Shown here: piece after piece, positions 26,897-36,265 of the stretch | How the letters are laid out: each line of letters begins with the position of its first letter | How positions within the stretch are numbered: the first letter of the stretch is position 1 | Source of the DNA: Streptomyces sp. ISL-100 | Lineage (GTDB): Bacteria; Actinomycetota; Actinomycetes; Streptomycetales; Streptomycetaceae | Reading direction: 5' to 3' | DNA length: 44,078 nt | Assembly: GCF_018614615.1 (NCBI RefSeq) | Contig: NZ_JAGGOK010000103.1 | Span: 1-44,078 of the forward strand | Program-made: the position numbers and the translations under genes | The notes under the pieces: generated by a model | Told to the model about the DNA's origin: nothing | What the model saw: the letters and a program-made list of their open reading frames with translations, nothing else | The model's database searches: none

Positions 26897-27667
26897 ATGC
26901 GTTCCGTCACCGCCGGCACCGGCCTGGTCGTCGTCGCCCTGACGGCGACCCTCGCCGCGCTCATCCATCCGATCTGGTCGTACGCCGACCGCTCCGGCAC
27001 TGGCCCGGACCAGCTGAACGCCGGTTCGGTCGCCACCCGGTGGGGCCCGCTCTCGGCCGCCGACCGCGATCTCGTCGTACGTGTAAGACTGGCCGGCCTC
27101 TGGGAGCTCCCCGCAGGCCGGCAGGCCCTGGAGCGGGCGCCCAGCCGCGCCGTCGAGGAGGCCGGCGCTCATCTCGTGGAGGGCCACACCTTCCTCGACG
27201 CGCGCGTACGCGAGGTCGCGGCCAAGCTGAACATGGAGCTGCCCAACCAGCCCACCGCCCAGCAGCGCGGCCGGCTCGACGAACTCACCGAGGCGAGCGG
27301 AACAGCGTACGAGACCAAATTCGCGAACATCCTGCGCGCCGCCCACGGCAAGGTCTTCGCCCGCATCGCCGAGGTGCGCCACACCACCCGCAACGCCCTC
27401 GTCCGAGGTCTCGCCGACGACGCCAATACGACGGTGCTCGACCACATCCGGATCCTGGAGGCGACCGGCCGCGTCGACTTCGACGCCCTCGCCGCCGACG
27501 CCGCGAGCACCGCGACCGCCAGCCCCACCGGGCCGCCGCCACCCGCGCCCCCGGACCGTACGACCCCGCCCCCGGCCTCCCCCGTGCTCCCGCCGGCGAC
27601 CTTCCCGCTCCCGCCGCCGACCACCCGTCCCAAGGACGGGGGCACGGCCACTCATCGGGGTCATTGA
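26897..27667 (+). CDS. Exported DUF4142 protein, copy 2
   Basis: This 256-residue paralogue of the protein at 23711 has the same layout: one N-terminal hydrophobic segment, the DUF4142 helical domain, and a Pro/Thr-rich tail. Shared blocks include SYADRSGTG, WGPLSAADRDL, RLAGLWELPAG, AHGKVFA and EVRHTTRNAL. The ATG at 26897 has an excellent AGGAGGGG site. Both copies keep the same His positions, so both are probably functional. Its place on the far side of the DUF692/TIGR04222 pair suggests duplication around that pair. Confidence 0.85.
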   Translation: MRSVTAGTGLVVVALTATLAALIHPIWSYADRSGTGPDQLNAGSVATRWGPLSAADRDLVVRVRLAGLWELPAGRQALERAPSRAVEEAGAHLVEGHTFLDARVREVAAKLNMELPNQPTAQQRGRLDELTEASGTAYETKFANILRAAHGKVFARIAEVRHTTRNALVRGLADDANTTVLDHIRILEATGRVDFDALAADAASTATASPTGPPPPAPPDRTTPPPASPVLPPATFPLPPPTTRPKDGGTATHRGH

Positions 27668-27751
27668 CCCCGACACGCCCACCGGTGCTTTACTTCGCCA
27701 ACTCCCCCACCAAGTATCCCTTTTGTCATGCATCAGTACGAAGGGAACGCG

Positions 27752-29356
27752 ATGAGAGCACTGGCGATGTACGGGACCCTGGCATCCCTCGGCTCCCTGG
27801 TCCTGACCGCCCTCGTCGCCGCCCCCGCGGGCAGCGCCGAACCCGCCGCATCCCCGGAGGCCCGCGGCACCGCGCTCGCCGCCCACCGCGCGGCCGCCGC
27901 CGGCATCACCTTCACCGTCTGCCCCAAGTCCGAGGGCCTGCCCGGACACGTCAAGTGCGGCACCGTCAAGGTCCCCCTCGACTACGCCGACCCCGGCGGC
28001 CGCCAGATCTCACTGACCGTCAGCCGCGGCCGGGCGACCGGAAAGCCCGCCGCACGGCAGGGCGCTCTCGTCTACAACCCCGGCGGCCCCGGCGCCTCCA
28101 GCATGTTCTTCCCGATGGCGGGCGTACTGCCCGAGTGGAAGCGGCTCGGCGCGGCGTACGACCTCGTCGGCTACGCCCCGCGCGGCGTCGGCCGCTCGGC
28201 CCGGCTGTCCTGCCAGAAGCCGGAGGAGTACGTCAAGGCGCCCAGCGAGGCCCCGACGCACCCTTCCTACGCGTACAAGCAGGAGCGGATCGCCCAGGCC
28301 CGGGCGTACGCCGACGGCTGTGCCCGGAAGGCGGGCAGCGCGCTGCGCCACTACACGTCGCTCAACAACGCCCGCGACCTGGACGTGCTGCGGGCGGCGC
28401 TCGGCGAGAAGAAGCTGACCTTCATGGGCGCCTCGTACGGCACCTACTTCGGCGCGCTGTACGCGACGCTCTTCCCCTCCCACGTACGCCGCATGGTCTT
28501 CGACTCGGCGGTCAATCCCGACCCCGAGCAGATCTGGTACCGCAACAACCTCGACCAGTCGCTCGCCTTCGAGGGGCGCTGGAGGGACTTCCGTACCTGG
28601 GTCGCCAAGCACGACAAGACGTACCACCTGGGCACCACGCCCGACGAGGTCCTCGCCAGCTACGAGAAGGTACGCGCCGGGCTCTCACGGAAGCCGGCGG
28701 GCGGCAAGGTGGGCCCCGGCCAGCTCCAGTCGGCGCTGCTCAGCGCCGGCTACTACGACGACTACTGGGCGATGCGCGCGACAGCGCTCTCGGAGTACCT
28801 GAAGGGCAACCCGAAGCCGCTCATCGACCAGGCCGCGCCGAAGCCCGAGGCGATGCGCGACGACGAGAACGGCAAGGCCGTCTACACCGCTATCGAGTGC
28901 AACGACGCGCCGTGGCCGACCGAGTGGTGGGTGTGGGACCGCGACAACAGCCTGCTCGCGGCGCGCGCGCCCTTCGAGACGTGGGACAACGCGTGGATGA
29001 ACCTGCCGTGCGCGTACTGGAGCGCACCGCGCCAGCAGCCCCTGGACGTCGGTACGGAGCCGGGTGAGCTGCCCCCGACGCTGATCCTGGCCGCCGAGCG
29101 GGACGCGGCGACGCCGTACCCGGGCGCGCTGGAGCTGCAGCGGCGGCTGGCCGGCTCCGTGCTGGTGACGGAGCGGGACGCGGGGACGCACGGTATCGGC
29201 GGCGGCGGGAACAAATGCGTCAACGGCCACCTGGAGACGTATCTCCTGACCGGCCGGACGCCGGTGCGGCGCGCACAGTGCGCGCCGCACCGGGAGCCGA
29301 ACCCGGTGTCGCTGGACAAGCGGGCAGTGGCAAAGGAGCCGGCGCCCGCCGTCTGA
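27752..29356 (+). CDS. Secreted tripeptidyl aminopeptidase-like alpha/beta hydrolase
   Basis: This 534-residue serine hydrolase is of the SlpD/SlpE/Tap group and releases N-terminal tripeptides from extracellular peptides. A Sec signal peptide (1-28, ending PAGSA) is followed by the alpha/beta fold. NPGGPGAS forms the oxyanion region, the nucleophile S228 is in GASYGT, and a C-terminal Tap domain ends with the catalytic His region DAGTHGIGG. The usual DPRGVG motif reads YAPRGVGRS here. I chose the ATG at 27752, preceded by GAAGGGAA, over a longer frame. It converges on hemQ. Confidence 0.92.
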   Translation: MRALAMYGTLASLGSLVLTALVAAPAGSAEPAASPEARGTALAAHRAAAAGITFTVCPKSEGLPGHVKCGTVKVPLDYADPGGRQISLTVSRGRATGKPAARQGALVYNPGGPGASSMFFPMAGVLPEWKRLGAAYDLVGYAPRGVGRSARLSCQKPEEYVKAPSEAPTHPSYAYKQERIAQARAYADGCARKAGSALRHYTSLNNARDLDVLRAALGEKKLTFMGASYGTYFGALYATLFPSHVRRMVFDSAVNPDPEQIWYRNNLDQSLAFEGRWRDFRTWVAKHDKTYHLGTTPDEVLASYEKVRAGLSRKPAGGKVGPGQLQSALLSAGYYDDYWAMRATALSEYLKGNPKPLIDQAAPKPEAMRDDENGKAVYTAIECNDAPWPTEWWVWDRDNSLLAARAPFETWDNAWMNLPCAYWSAPRQQPLDVGTEPGELPPTLILAAERDAATPYPGALELQRRLAGSVLVTERDAGTHGIGGGGNKCVNGHLETYLLTGRTPVRRAQCAPHREPNPVSLDKRAVAKEPAPAV

Positions 29357-29386
29357 TCTTCCGGGTCGGGGGTGGTGGGCCGCCGC

Positions 29387-30118
29387 TCAGGCGAGGCCCG
29401 CCACCAGGTCTGCGACCGACTTGCGCCGACCAGTGTAGAAAGGCACCTCTTCGCGTACGTACATGCGTGCCTCGGAGGCGCGCAGGTGACGCATCAGGTC
29501 GACGATGCGGTACAGCTCGTCGGCCTCGAAGGCCAGCAGCCACTCGTAGTCGCCGAGGGAGAACGACGCGACCGTGTTGGCGCGCACGTCCGGGTAGCCG
29601 CGCGCCATCTTGCCGTGGTCGGCGAGCATGCGGCGACGGTCCTCGTCGGGCAGCAGGTACCAGTCGTACGACCGTACGAAGGGGTACACCGAGACGTAGT
29701 CGCGCGGCGTCTCGTCGGCCAGGAAGGCCGGGATGTGCGACTTGTTGAACTCGGCGGGGCGGTGCAGCGCCATGTTCGACCAGACCGGCTCCAGGGCGCG
29801 GCCCAGCTTGGTGCGGCGGAAGAGGTTGTACGCCTCCTGGAGCTGGTCCGCGGTCTCCGCGTGCCACCAGATCATGACGTCGGCGTCGGCGCGCAGCCCC
29901 GACACGTCGTACGTGCCGCGCACGGTGACGTCCTTGGCGGCGAGCTGGTCGAACAGCTCCTGCACCTCGTCCGCGAAGCCGGCGCGGTCCTCGGGGAGCA
30001 CATCGCGCAGCTTGAAGACAGACCACAGGGTGTAGCGGATGACGTCGTTGAGGTCCTTGGCCTTCTTGCCGGCGTTGGGGCCTCGGGGGGATGTCACAGT
30101 CTCCGGAGCATCAGTCAT
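29387..30118 (-). CDS. hemQ: Coproheme decarboxylase HemQ
   Basis: This 243-residue protein of the chlorite-dismutase superfamily performs the last step of the coproporphyrin-dependent heme pathway, decarboxylating coproheme to heme b. Seen are IRYTLWSVFKL, MIWWHAET, the redox-active Tyr region YVSVYPFVRSYDWY (Y145), and the proximal His in LADHGKMARGYPDV (H168). It lacks the Arg of true chlorite dismutases at the expected place. The start lies 4 bp after the cgoX stop, so the two are cotranscribed. Confidence 0.94.
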   Translation of the reverse strand: MTDAPETVTSPRGPNAGKKAKDLNDVIRYTLWSVFKLRDVLPEDRAGFADEVQELFDQLAAKDVTVRGTYDVSGLRADADVMIWWHAETADQLQEAYNLFRRTKLGRALEPVWSNMALHRPAEFNKSHIPAFLADETPRDYVSVYPFVRSYDWYLLPDEDRRRMLADHGKMARGYPDVRANTVASFSLGDYEWLLAFEADELYRIVDLMRHLRASEARMYVREEVPFYTGRRKSVADLVAGLA

Positions 30119-30122
30119 GTCC

Positions 30123-31550
30123 CTATTCTCCCGCGCCGTGATCCGTGCCCCGCGCCGGGTCCGGGGTGAGCATGATCTCGTCGGCGGCGCGCTGTCCGCT
30201 CGCGACGCACGCGGGGATGCCGACACCGTCGTACGCCGCCCCGCAGACCCGCAGTCCGGGCAGCTTGGCGACCTCGCCGCGCACGCGCGCGACCCGGTCG
30301 GGGTGGCCGACGGGGTACTGCGGCAGGCCGCCGATCCAGCGGGTGACCTCGGTGGCCACGGGCCGGGCGGTGAGGCCGGTGGCCGCACCGAGATCCCGCA
30401 GGGACACCTCCACCAGCTCGTCGTCCTCGCGGTGCAGGTGCTCTTCTTCGCCGTAACGCCCGATGGAGGTACGCAGCAGGAAAAGATCCGGAGCGGCGGC
30501 GTCCACCCACCCCCACTTGCGCGTCGAGAAGGTCGACGCCTTGATGGTGCGCCCGTCCACCGGCGGCACGAGGAACCCCGACCCCTCCGGCAGCCCCTCC
30601 GCGTCCCGGCGCCGGAAGGCCATGGTGACCAGCGCCATCGACGCGTACTCGACGGCGCCCAGCTCGGCGGCCGCGGCGGGCGACTCGGCGGCGAGCAGCG
30701 CCGAGGCGGCCCAGGCGGGGGCCGCGAGGACGACGGACTCGGCCTCGATCACCCGCTCGTCGGTACGCACCCGCCAGCCGTCGGCGCCGCGCGTCAGGCC
30801 GAGCACCGGGGTGCGGAGCAGGACCTCACCGCCCTGGGCGCGCACGGCGTCGGCGACGGCGTCGGGCAGGGTGCCGATGCCCCCCTCGATCCCCATGAAG
30901 ACAGGCCCGGTCTGCTGCTTCTCGGCCGCCCGCCGCTGAATCTCCCGTACGCCGTCGAGGAGCGAGTCGTACGTCCGAGCCGCCTCGAAGAGCTGCGGTA
31001 CGGCGGCCCGCATCGACGTCCGGTACACATCACCGGCGTACACGCCGCCCAGCAGCGGTTCCACCAGCCGGTCGACGACCTCGCGGCCGAGACGGGCCGC
31101 GACGTACTCGCCGATCGCGATGTCGTCACCGACCTCGGTGCGCGCCAGCTCGTGGTCCTGCCGCATGCGCGCGAGGCCGTCGGCGGAGAGGACGCCGCCG
31201 AGCACCGCCGGGTCGCTGGGTACGCCCATCACGTGGCCCTTGGGCATCGGCGTGAGCGCGCCCCGGTTCCACAGCGACGCGGTGGCGGTGGCGGGCGGCT
31301 GGAGCCGGTCGCCGAGCCCCACCTCGCGCGCCAGGGCGACCGCCTCGGGCCGCCGGGCGAGCATCGATTCGGCGCCCAGATCGACGGGCGCGCCCGCGAT
31401 CTCGCCCGCCAGGAGCTTGCCGCCGAGCCGGTCGGTCGCTTCCAGCAGGGTGACGCGCGCGCCGGCGCCGACGAGCCGGTGCGCGGCGGCGAGTCCGGAG
31501 ATGCCGCCGCCGATGACAACGACATGACCCGTACGAGATTCCACGTTCAT
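30123..31550 (-). CDS. cgoX: Coproporphyrinogen III oxidase (FAD, HemY/CgoX type)
   Basis: This 475-residue FAD enzyme oxidises coproporphyrinogen III to coproporphyrin III in Gram-positive heme synthesis; older annotation calls it protoporphyrinogen oxidase (hemG/hemY). The N-terminal dinucleotide site is VVVIGGGISGLAAA, followed by LEATDRLGGK. The C terminus has the second FAD motif in GVGIPACVASGQRAADEI. The length is normal. It is first in an operon with hemQ. The ATG at 31550 has no strong ribosome site. Confidence 0.93.
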   Translation of the reverse strand: MNVESRTGHVVVIGGGISGLAAAHRLVGAGARVTLLEATDRLGGKLLAGEIAGAPVDLGAESMLARRPEAVALAREVGLGDRLQPPATATASLWNRGALTPMPKGHVMGVPSDPAVLGGVLSADGLARMRQDHELARTEVGDDIAIGEYVAARLGREVVDRLVEPLLGGVYAGDVYRTSMRAAVPQLFEAARTYDSLLDGVREIQRRAAEKQQTGPVFMGIEGGIGTLPDAVADAVRAQGGEVLLRTPVLGLTRGADGWRVRTDERVIEAESVVLAAPAWAASALLAAESPAAAAELGAVEYASMALVTMAFRRRDAEGLPEGSGFLVPPVDGRTIKASTFSTRKWGWVDAAAPDLFLLRTSIGRYGEEEHLHREDDELVEVSLRDLGAATGLTARPVATEVTRWIGGLPQYPVGHPDRVARVRGEVAKLPGLRVCGAAYDGVGIPACVASGQRAADEIMLTPDPARGTDHGAGE

Positions 31551-31678
31551 GGGGTCCACTCTCTCAAACCCGGAACGAGTCCTGACCGTGACCGCTTCGG
31601 GACCGGAAAACGGCAACCCTCTCCCCCGCCCCGCACGTCGAACCGGCAACACCCACCACGACGTTCGGGGGAGCCGAC

Positions 31679-32662
31679 ATGCGTGCAGCACGTAAGTCCG
31701 GGCACCGTTCCACCAAGGCCCTCGCGGCCGCTCTGCTCACCGCGTCGCTCGCGATCGGCGGATGCGGCGCGAACGACACCGGGGCCACCAGCGACAGCGC
31801 CCAGGGCGCGGCGGCCGACTCCAAGGGCGGAGCGCAGGAGAAGAGGGCGCCCGGCAGCGTCGCCGACGCGGATTCGGGGAGCGGGGCACAGAAACCCGCC
31901 GATTCGGCCGGGGCGAAGAAGCCACCGGTCAGCAAGACCCACGTCATCCGTACCGCGACGCTCAGCGTCGAGGTCGACAACGCCACGAAGGCGCTCGCCA
32001 CGGCCCGTACGGTGGCCGAGAACGCCGGGGGCATCGTCGGGAACGAGACCACCGAGCTGATCGACGACAGCCACGTCTACTCCCGCATCGTGCTGCGCGT
32101 CCCGCAGGAGGAGTACGACGCCGTGCTGAAGGAGCTCGCCGGCACCGGCAAGCTCCTCAACCGCAAGGCCGACGCCAAGGACGTCACCGACCAGGTGGTG
32201 GACGTCGACAGCCGCATCAAGTCGCAGCGGACCAGCGTCGCGCGGGTCCGGGACATGATGGACCGGGCCACCGAGATCAGCGATGTGGTCATGCTGGAAG
32301 GCGAGCTGAGCACCCGTCAGACCGAGCTGGAGGCGCTCCTCGCGCAGCAGGCGTCGCTGAAGGACCGTACGACCATGGCGACCATCACCCTCGAACTCTC
32401 CGAGCCCGAGGCGAAGGAGAGCGCCAAGGAGGACGACGATCCCGGTTTCCTGGACGCGCTCGGGGGCGGCTGGGACGCGTTCGTCACCACGCTGAAGTGG
32501 GTCGCGATGGCGCTCGGCGCGGTGGCCCCGTTCGCCGCCGCGATCGCGCTGCTGTACGTGCTGTGGCGGCTGCTGCGCGGCCGTCTGCCGCAGCGCCCGG
32601 CACCGGCGCTCGCGGCGCCGGTCGTCCCGCATCCCGCGGAGCGGCCGGAGGAAGCGAAGTAA
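31679..32662 (+). CDS. DUF4349 lipoprotein with C-terminal membrane segment
   Basis: This 327-residue protein has a lipoprotein signal ending in IGGC (C29) and a low-complexity Ala/Ser/Gly/Lys spacer (30-85). The DUF4349 domain (about 88-250) contains a coiled-coil-like heptad region (SQRTSVARVRDMMDRA and TRQTELEALLAQQASL). One transmembrane helix (about 275-300) and a basic tail end it. The function of DUF4349 is unknown. Its position divergent from cgoX is familiar from streptomycetes. The start codon is ATG, following GGGGG. Confidence 0.85.
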   Translation: MRAARKSGHRSTKALAAALLTASLAIGGCGANDTGATSDSAQGAAADSKGGAQEKRAPGSVADADSGSGAQKPADSAGAKKPPVSKTHVIRTATLSVEVDNATKALATARTVAENAGGIVGNETTELIDDSHVYSRIVLRVPQEEYDAVLKELAGTGKLLNRKADAKDVTDQVVDVDSRIKSQRTSVARVRDMMDRATEISDVVMLEGELSTRQTELEALLAQQASLKDRTTMATITLELSEPEAKESAKEDDDPGFLDALGGGWDAFVTTLKWVAMALGAVAPFAAAIALLYVLWRLLRGRLPQRPAPALAAPVVPHPAERPEEAK

Positions 32663-32746
32663 CCCTGCCTCCTTCCCGACCGTCGCGGACGTAGCGTGTC
32701 TTCCGGTTGTACGGATGTGCGGATGTACGGGCTGAGAGGACACGCC

Positions 32747-34129
32747 ATGGCAGCGGCGGAACGACTGGTGGTCATCGGCGGCGATGCGGCGGGCATGTCC
32801 GCCGCATCGCAGGCCCGCAGGCTGAAGGGCCCGGACGAGCTGGAGATCGTCGCCTTCGAGCGCAGTCACTTCACGTCGTACTCGGCCTGCGGCATCCCGT
32901 ACTGGGTCGGCGGAGCCGTCCCCCAGCGGGACGAACTCATCGCCCGTACGCCCGAGGAGCACCTCGCGCGCGACATCGGCCTGCGGATCCGCACCGAGGT
33001 CACCGAGATCGACGTGGCGGGCGGCCGGGTCCGCGCCCGCGACCTCGAATCGGGCGCCGAGTCGTGGACCGGCTTCGACAAACTGGTCGTGGCGACCGGC
33101 GCCCGGCCGGTACGCCCGGCGCTGCCGGGGATGGACGCGCCGGGGGTGCACGGCGTACAGACCCTCGACGACGGCCAGGCGCTCATCGACACGCTGGAGC
33201 GGACGAAGAGGCGGCGGGCGGTCGTCGTCGGGGCGGGTTACATCGGCGTGGAGATGGCGGAGGCGCTGGTCGGTCGCGGGTACGAGGTGACCGTCCTGAA
33301 CCGGGGCGAGCAGCCGATGGCGACCCTCGACCCGGACATGGGGCGCCTGGTCCACGAGGCGATGAACGGCATGGGCATCAGGACCGTCTCCGGGGCCGAG
33401 GTGACCAAGATCCTCACGGGCGAGGACGGCCGCGTGACGGCGGTGGCCACGGACGAGGACACCTATCCGGCGGACGTGGTCGTCCTCGGCATCGGCGTCG
33501 AACCGGAGACGACTCTCGCGCGGGACGCGGGCCTGCCGGTCGGGTCGTACGGCGGCCTGGTCACCGACCTGTCGATGCGGGTGGCGGGCCACGACAACAT
33601 CTGGGCCGGCGGCGACTGCGTCGAGGTGCTCGACCTCGTGTCGGGCCGCCGGCGCCACATCGCGCTGGGCACGCACGCGAACAAGCACGGGCAGGTGATC
33701 GGTTCGAACGTCGGGGGCGGTTACGCGACGTTCCCGGGTGTCGTCGGTACGGCGGTCAGCAAGGTCTGCGACCTGGAGATCGCGCGGACGGGTCTGCGGG
33801 AGAAGGACGCGCGGGCGGAGGGCCTGCAGTTCGTGACGGCGACGATCGAGTCGACGAGCCGTGCGGGGTATTACCCCGGGGCGTCGCCGATGACGGTGAA
33901 GATGACGGCGGAGCGTCGTACGGGCCGGCTGCTCGGCGTCCAGATCGTGGGCCGGGAGGGGGCGGGTAAGCGGGTGGACATCGCGGCGGTGGCTCTCCAC
34001 GCCCGCATGACGGTGGAACAGATGACGGCCCTGGACCTGGGCTACGCGCCGCCGTTCTCCCCGGTGTGGGATCCGGTGCTGGTGGCGGCGCGCAAGGCGG
34101 TGGCGGCCGTGCGGGCGGGGGGTGCGTAG
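32747..34129 (+). CDS. FAD/NAD(P)-dependent disulfide reductase (CoADR/NADH oxidase-like)
   Basis: This 460-residue flavoprotein belongs to the CoA-disulfide reductase / NADH oxidase / persulfide reductase group. FAD motif LVVIGGDAAGMSAA is followed by the single redox cysteine C48 in SYSACGIPYW. The second dinucleotide motif is VVVGAGYIGVEMAEAL, and the FAD-binding end is IWAGGDCVE. A standard dimerisation domain closes the protein. There is no C-terminal rhodanese domain. GAGAGGA precedes the ATG at 32747; the longer upstream frame adds no domain. The substrate (CoA disulfide, oxygen or persulfide) is undetermined. Confidence 0.9.
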   Translation: MAAAERLVVIGGDAAGMSAASQARRLKGPDELEIVAFERSHFTSYSACGIPYWVGGAVPQRDELIARTPEEHLARDIGLRIRTEVTEIDVAGGRVRARDLESGAESWTGFDKLVVATGARPVRPALPGMDAPGVHGVQTLDDGQALIDTLERTKRRRAVVVGAGYIGVEMAEALVGRGYEVTVLNRGEQPMATLDPDMGRLVHEAMNGMGIRTVSGAEVTKILTGEDGRVTAVATDEDTYPADVVVLGIGVEPETTLARDAGLPVGSYGGLVTDLSMRVAGHDNIWAGGDCVEVLDLVSGRRRHIALGTHANKHGQVIGSNVGGGYATFPGVVGTAVSKVCDLEIARTGLREKDARAEGLQFVTATIESTSRAGYYPGASPMTVKMTAERRTGRLLGVQIVGREGAGKRVDIAAVALHARMTVEQMTALDLGYAPPFSPVWDPVLVAARKAVAAVRAGGA

Positions 34130-34159
34130 GGAGCGGTCGCCTGCGGCGGGCTTTTCCCC

Positions 34160-34290
34160 TATCCGCCCCTTCCCGAACTGGGGAAAGTCCCAGACTCCGG
34201 ACGGCCTGGATATGCTCCCGCACCCGTCCAGCCCCTCCGGCGTTCGAGGAGCTTCGAGGAGCGGGGCCTGGGGCGGAGCCCCAGCTACCC
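34160..34290. repeat. Streptomyces-type dispersed intergenic repeat
   Basis: The gap between the convergent flavoprotein and hemE genes carries CCCCTTCCCGAAC, then CCAGCCCCTCCGGCG, then TTCGAGGAGC as an exact tandem pair (34243-34262). It ends with TGGGGC-GGA-GCCCCA as a hairpin (34269-34283). This is the composite element found between many Streptomyces genes, and it may also serve as a terminator for both strands. Confidence 0.65.
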
Positions 34291-34315
34291 CCGGCCCGCC
34301 GCAGGGCGCCAACGG

Positions 34316-35389
34316 CTAGCGCGCCGCCGTGCGCGTGTGGACATACTCCGTCAGGCGGGTCAGCGCGTCGGGGTCGGTCGTCGGCAGGACACCATGACCC
34401 AGGTTGAAGATGTGGCCCTCAAGACCCGCCGCCGCATCCAGCACTTCATCCGTCTTCGCCATCACCGCGTCCGGCGTCGAGAAGAGCACCGCTGGGTCGA
34501 GGTTGCCCTGAAGCGCCTTGCCGGGACCGACCCGCCGCGCCGCCTCGTCCATCGGCACGCGCCAGTCGACGCCGACGACATCCGCGCCGGCCTCGCCCAT
34601 CAGCCCGAGCAGCTCGCCCGTACCCACACCGAAGTGGATGCGCGGTACGCCGTACGACGACACCGCGTCGAAGACCTTCGCGGAGGCGGGCATCACCGAG
34701 CGCGTGTAGTCAACGGGGGCGATCGCGCCGACCCAGGAGTCGAAGAGCTGCACGGCGGACGCGCCGGCCTCGATCTGCACCTTCAGGAAGGCTCCGGTGA
34801 TCTCCGCGAGCCGGTCCAGGAGATCCGCCCACAGCTGCGGGTCGCCGTACATCAGCGCCTTGGTGTGCTCGTGATTGCGCGAAGGACCGCCCTCTACGAG
34901 GTAACTCGCGAGAGTGAAAGGCGCGCCCGCAAATCCGATCAGCGGAGTGGCCCCGAGCTCACCCGTGAGCATCCCGATCGCCTCGGTGACGTACGTGACG
35001 TCGTCCGGCGTGAGGTCCCGCAGCCGGGCCAGGTCGGCCCGCGTACGGATCGGCTCCGCGATGACCGGACCGACCCCGGGCTTGATGTCCAGGTCGATAC
35101 CGATCGCCTTCAGCGGCACCACGATGTCACTGAAGAAGATCGCCGCGTCGACGCCGTGACGGCGTACAGGCTGCAGCGTGATCTCGGTGACCAGCTCGGG
35201 CCGCATGCACGACTCAAGCATCGGAATGCCCTCGCGCACCTTCAGGTACTCCGGCAGCGAGCGCCCCGCCTGTCGCATGAACCAGACCGGCGTGTGCGGC
35301 ACCGGCTCGCGCCTGCACGCCTTGAGGAAGACCGAATCGTACGTCTGGCTCTGCGGGCTGCCCTCGGGGCGGCGGTCATTGGCACTCAC
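34316..35389 (-). CDS. hemE: Uroporphyrinogen decarboxylase
   Basis: This 357-residue cofactor-free TIM-barrel enzyme converts uroporphyrinogen III to coproporphyrinogen III. The substrate-binding signature is FMRQAGRSLPEY (about 37-48). FFSDIVVPLKAIGID holds the essential Asp, and FNLGHGVLP is the family's terminal signature. It supplies the substrate of the cgoX and hemQ products encoded 3 kb away on the same strand. The start is the GTG at 35389. It is divergent from the DUF3000 gene. Confidence 0.96.
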   Translation of the reverse strand: MSANDRRPEGSPQSQTYDSVFLKACRREPVPHTPVWFMRQAGRSLPEYLKVREGIPMLESCMRPELVTEITLQPVRRHGVDAAIFFSDIVVPLKAIGIDLDIKPGVGPVIAEPIRTRADLARLRDLTPDDVTYVTEAIGMLTGELGATPLIGFAGAPFTLASYLVEGGPSRNHEHTKALMYGDPQLWADLLDRLAEITGAFLKVQIEAGASAVQLFDSWVGAIAPVDYTRSVMPASAKVFDAVSSYGVPRIHFGVGTGELLGLMGEAGADVVGVDWRVPMDEAARRVGPGKALQGNLDPAVLFSTPDAVMAKTDEVLDAAAGLEGHIFNLGHGVLPTTDPDALTRLTEYVHTRTAAR

Positions 35390-35467
35390 GCCCCAAATCT
35401 TCGCACGCGGGCCGAAGCGGTTGTCGCGGGGCGGGTGTCCTTCCCTGCGCGAGGCTCACGTTCCGCC

Positions 35468-35473
35468 TACTCT
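35468..35473 (+). promoter_or_regulatory. -10 box of leaderless DUF3000 gene
   Basis: TACTCT lies 7 bases before the ATG at 35481 without a ribosome site between, the spacing of a leaderless transcript in the hemE divergent region. Confidence 0.5.
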
Positions 35474-35480
35474 TCCCCGC

Positions 35481-36164
35481 ATGGCTCCGGCGCAGGGACG
35501 ACTTTCGGATGATGCTGACGACAGGAGCGGCGCGGAGAACAACTCCGCCCCGCCCGCCTTCCGCCAGGCGGTCGAGGCCCTGTGCTCGGCGCGCCTGCGC
35601 CCCGAGGTGGAGGTGGACCCGACCCGCCCGCCCCAGCGACTCGCGCCGTACGCGTACGCGCTGGAGGCAGCGGTCGTGCAGGGCGACGAGGATCTGGCGG
35701 ACGGGCGGCTGGTACTGCTGCACGACCCGGCGGGCCACGACGCCTGGCACGGCACCTTCCGGCTGGTGACGCTCGTACGGGCGGAACTGGAGCCGGAGAT
35801 GGCGGCCGACCCGCTGCTTCCCGAGGTGAGCTGGTCGTGGCTGACGGGCGCGCTGGAGGCGCGCGGTCTGTCGTACGCCGAGGCGAGCGGCACGGTGACC
35901 CGGGCCGGTTCGCACTACTTCGGCGGCCTGGCCGACCGCAGGCCTGCCACGCAGATCGAGATCAGGGCGTCGTGGACGCCCCGCGAGGGGCGCGGCGGGG
36001 TGCCGGACACGGCGGCGCATCTGGCGGCCTGGTGCGATCTGCTGGCGCAGATCGCCGGGCTGCCTCCGGAACCCGGCCACGGGCCGGGTTCCGTGGACGC
36101 CGGCGCCGGCGCAGGTGCCGGTGTGGTGTCGCTGCCGCAGCGGCGGGGCCCGCAGGCGCCTTAG
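35481..36164 (+). CDS. DUF3000 domain protein
   Basis: This 227-residue actinobacterial protein has a conserved domain at about 24-195 (FRQAVEALCSARLRPEVEV, then RLVLLHDPAGHDAWHGTFRL, then SYAEASGTVTR). A Gly/Ala tail ends it. The function is unknown. Conserved placement beside hemE and whiI is as I remember from Streptomyces genomes. It ends at a clear hairpin before the whiI upstream region. Confidence 0.88.
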   Translation: MAPAQGRLSDDADDRSGAENNSAPPAFRQAVEALCSARLRPEVEVDPTRPPQRLAPYAYALEAAVVQGDEDLADGRLVLLHDPAGHDAWHGTFRLVTLVRAELEPEMAADPLLPEVSWSWLTGALEARGLSYAEASGTVTRAGSHYFGGLADRRPATQIEIRASWTPREGRGGVPDTAAHLAAWCDLLAQIAGLPPEPGHGPGSVDAGAGAGAGVVSLPQRRGPQAP

Positions 36165-36174
36165 CAGGCAACGC

Positions 36175-36203
36175 AGGGGGCGCGCCGAGGAGGCGCGCCC
36201 TCT
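36175..36203 (+). terminator. Hairpin after the DUF3000 gene
   Basis: GGGCGCGCC (36178-36186) pairs with GGCGCGCCC (36192-36200), extended by AGG and TCT with one G-U pair, 11 bases after the stop. TTCG follows. Confidence 0.75.
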
Positions 36204-36220
36204 TTCGTGTGCACGGCCCG

Positions 36221-36265
36221 GCAATTCTTCACATGATCGATCACGTGTCCGAATTGCCCGAATTG
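36221..36265. promoter_or_regulatory. Nested palindromes upstream of whiI
   Basis: GCAATTC (36221-36227) and GAATTGC (36251-36257) flank a perfect 10-bp palindrome, TGATCGATCA (36234-36243). GAATTG repeats again at 36260-36265. This is the most AT-rich part of the 230-bp region before whiI. In Streptomyces whiI is activated by the response regulator BldM, so the inner palindrome is a candidate for it. That assignment is inference. Confidence 0.45.
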
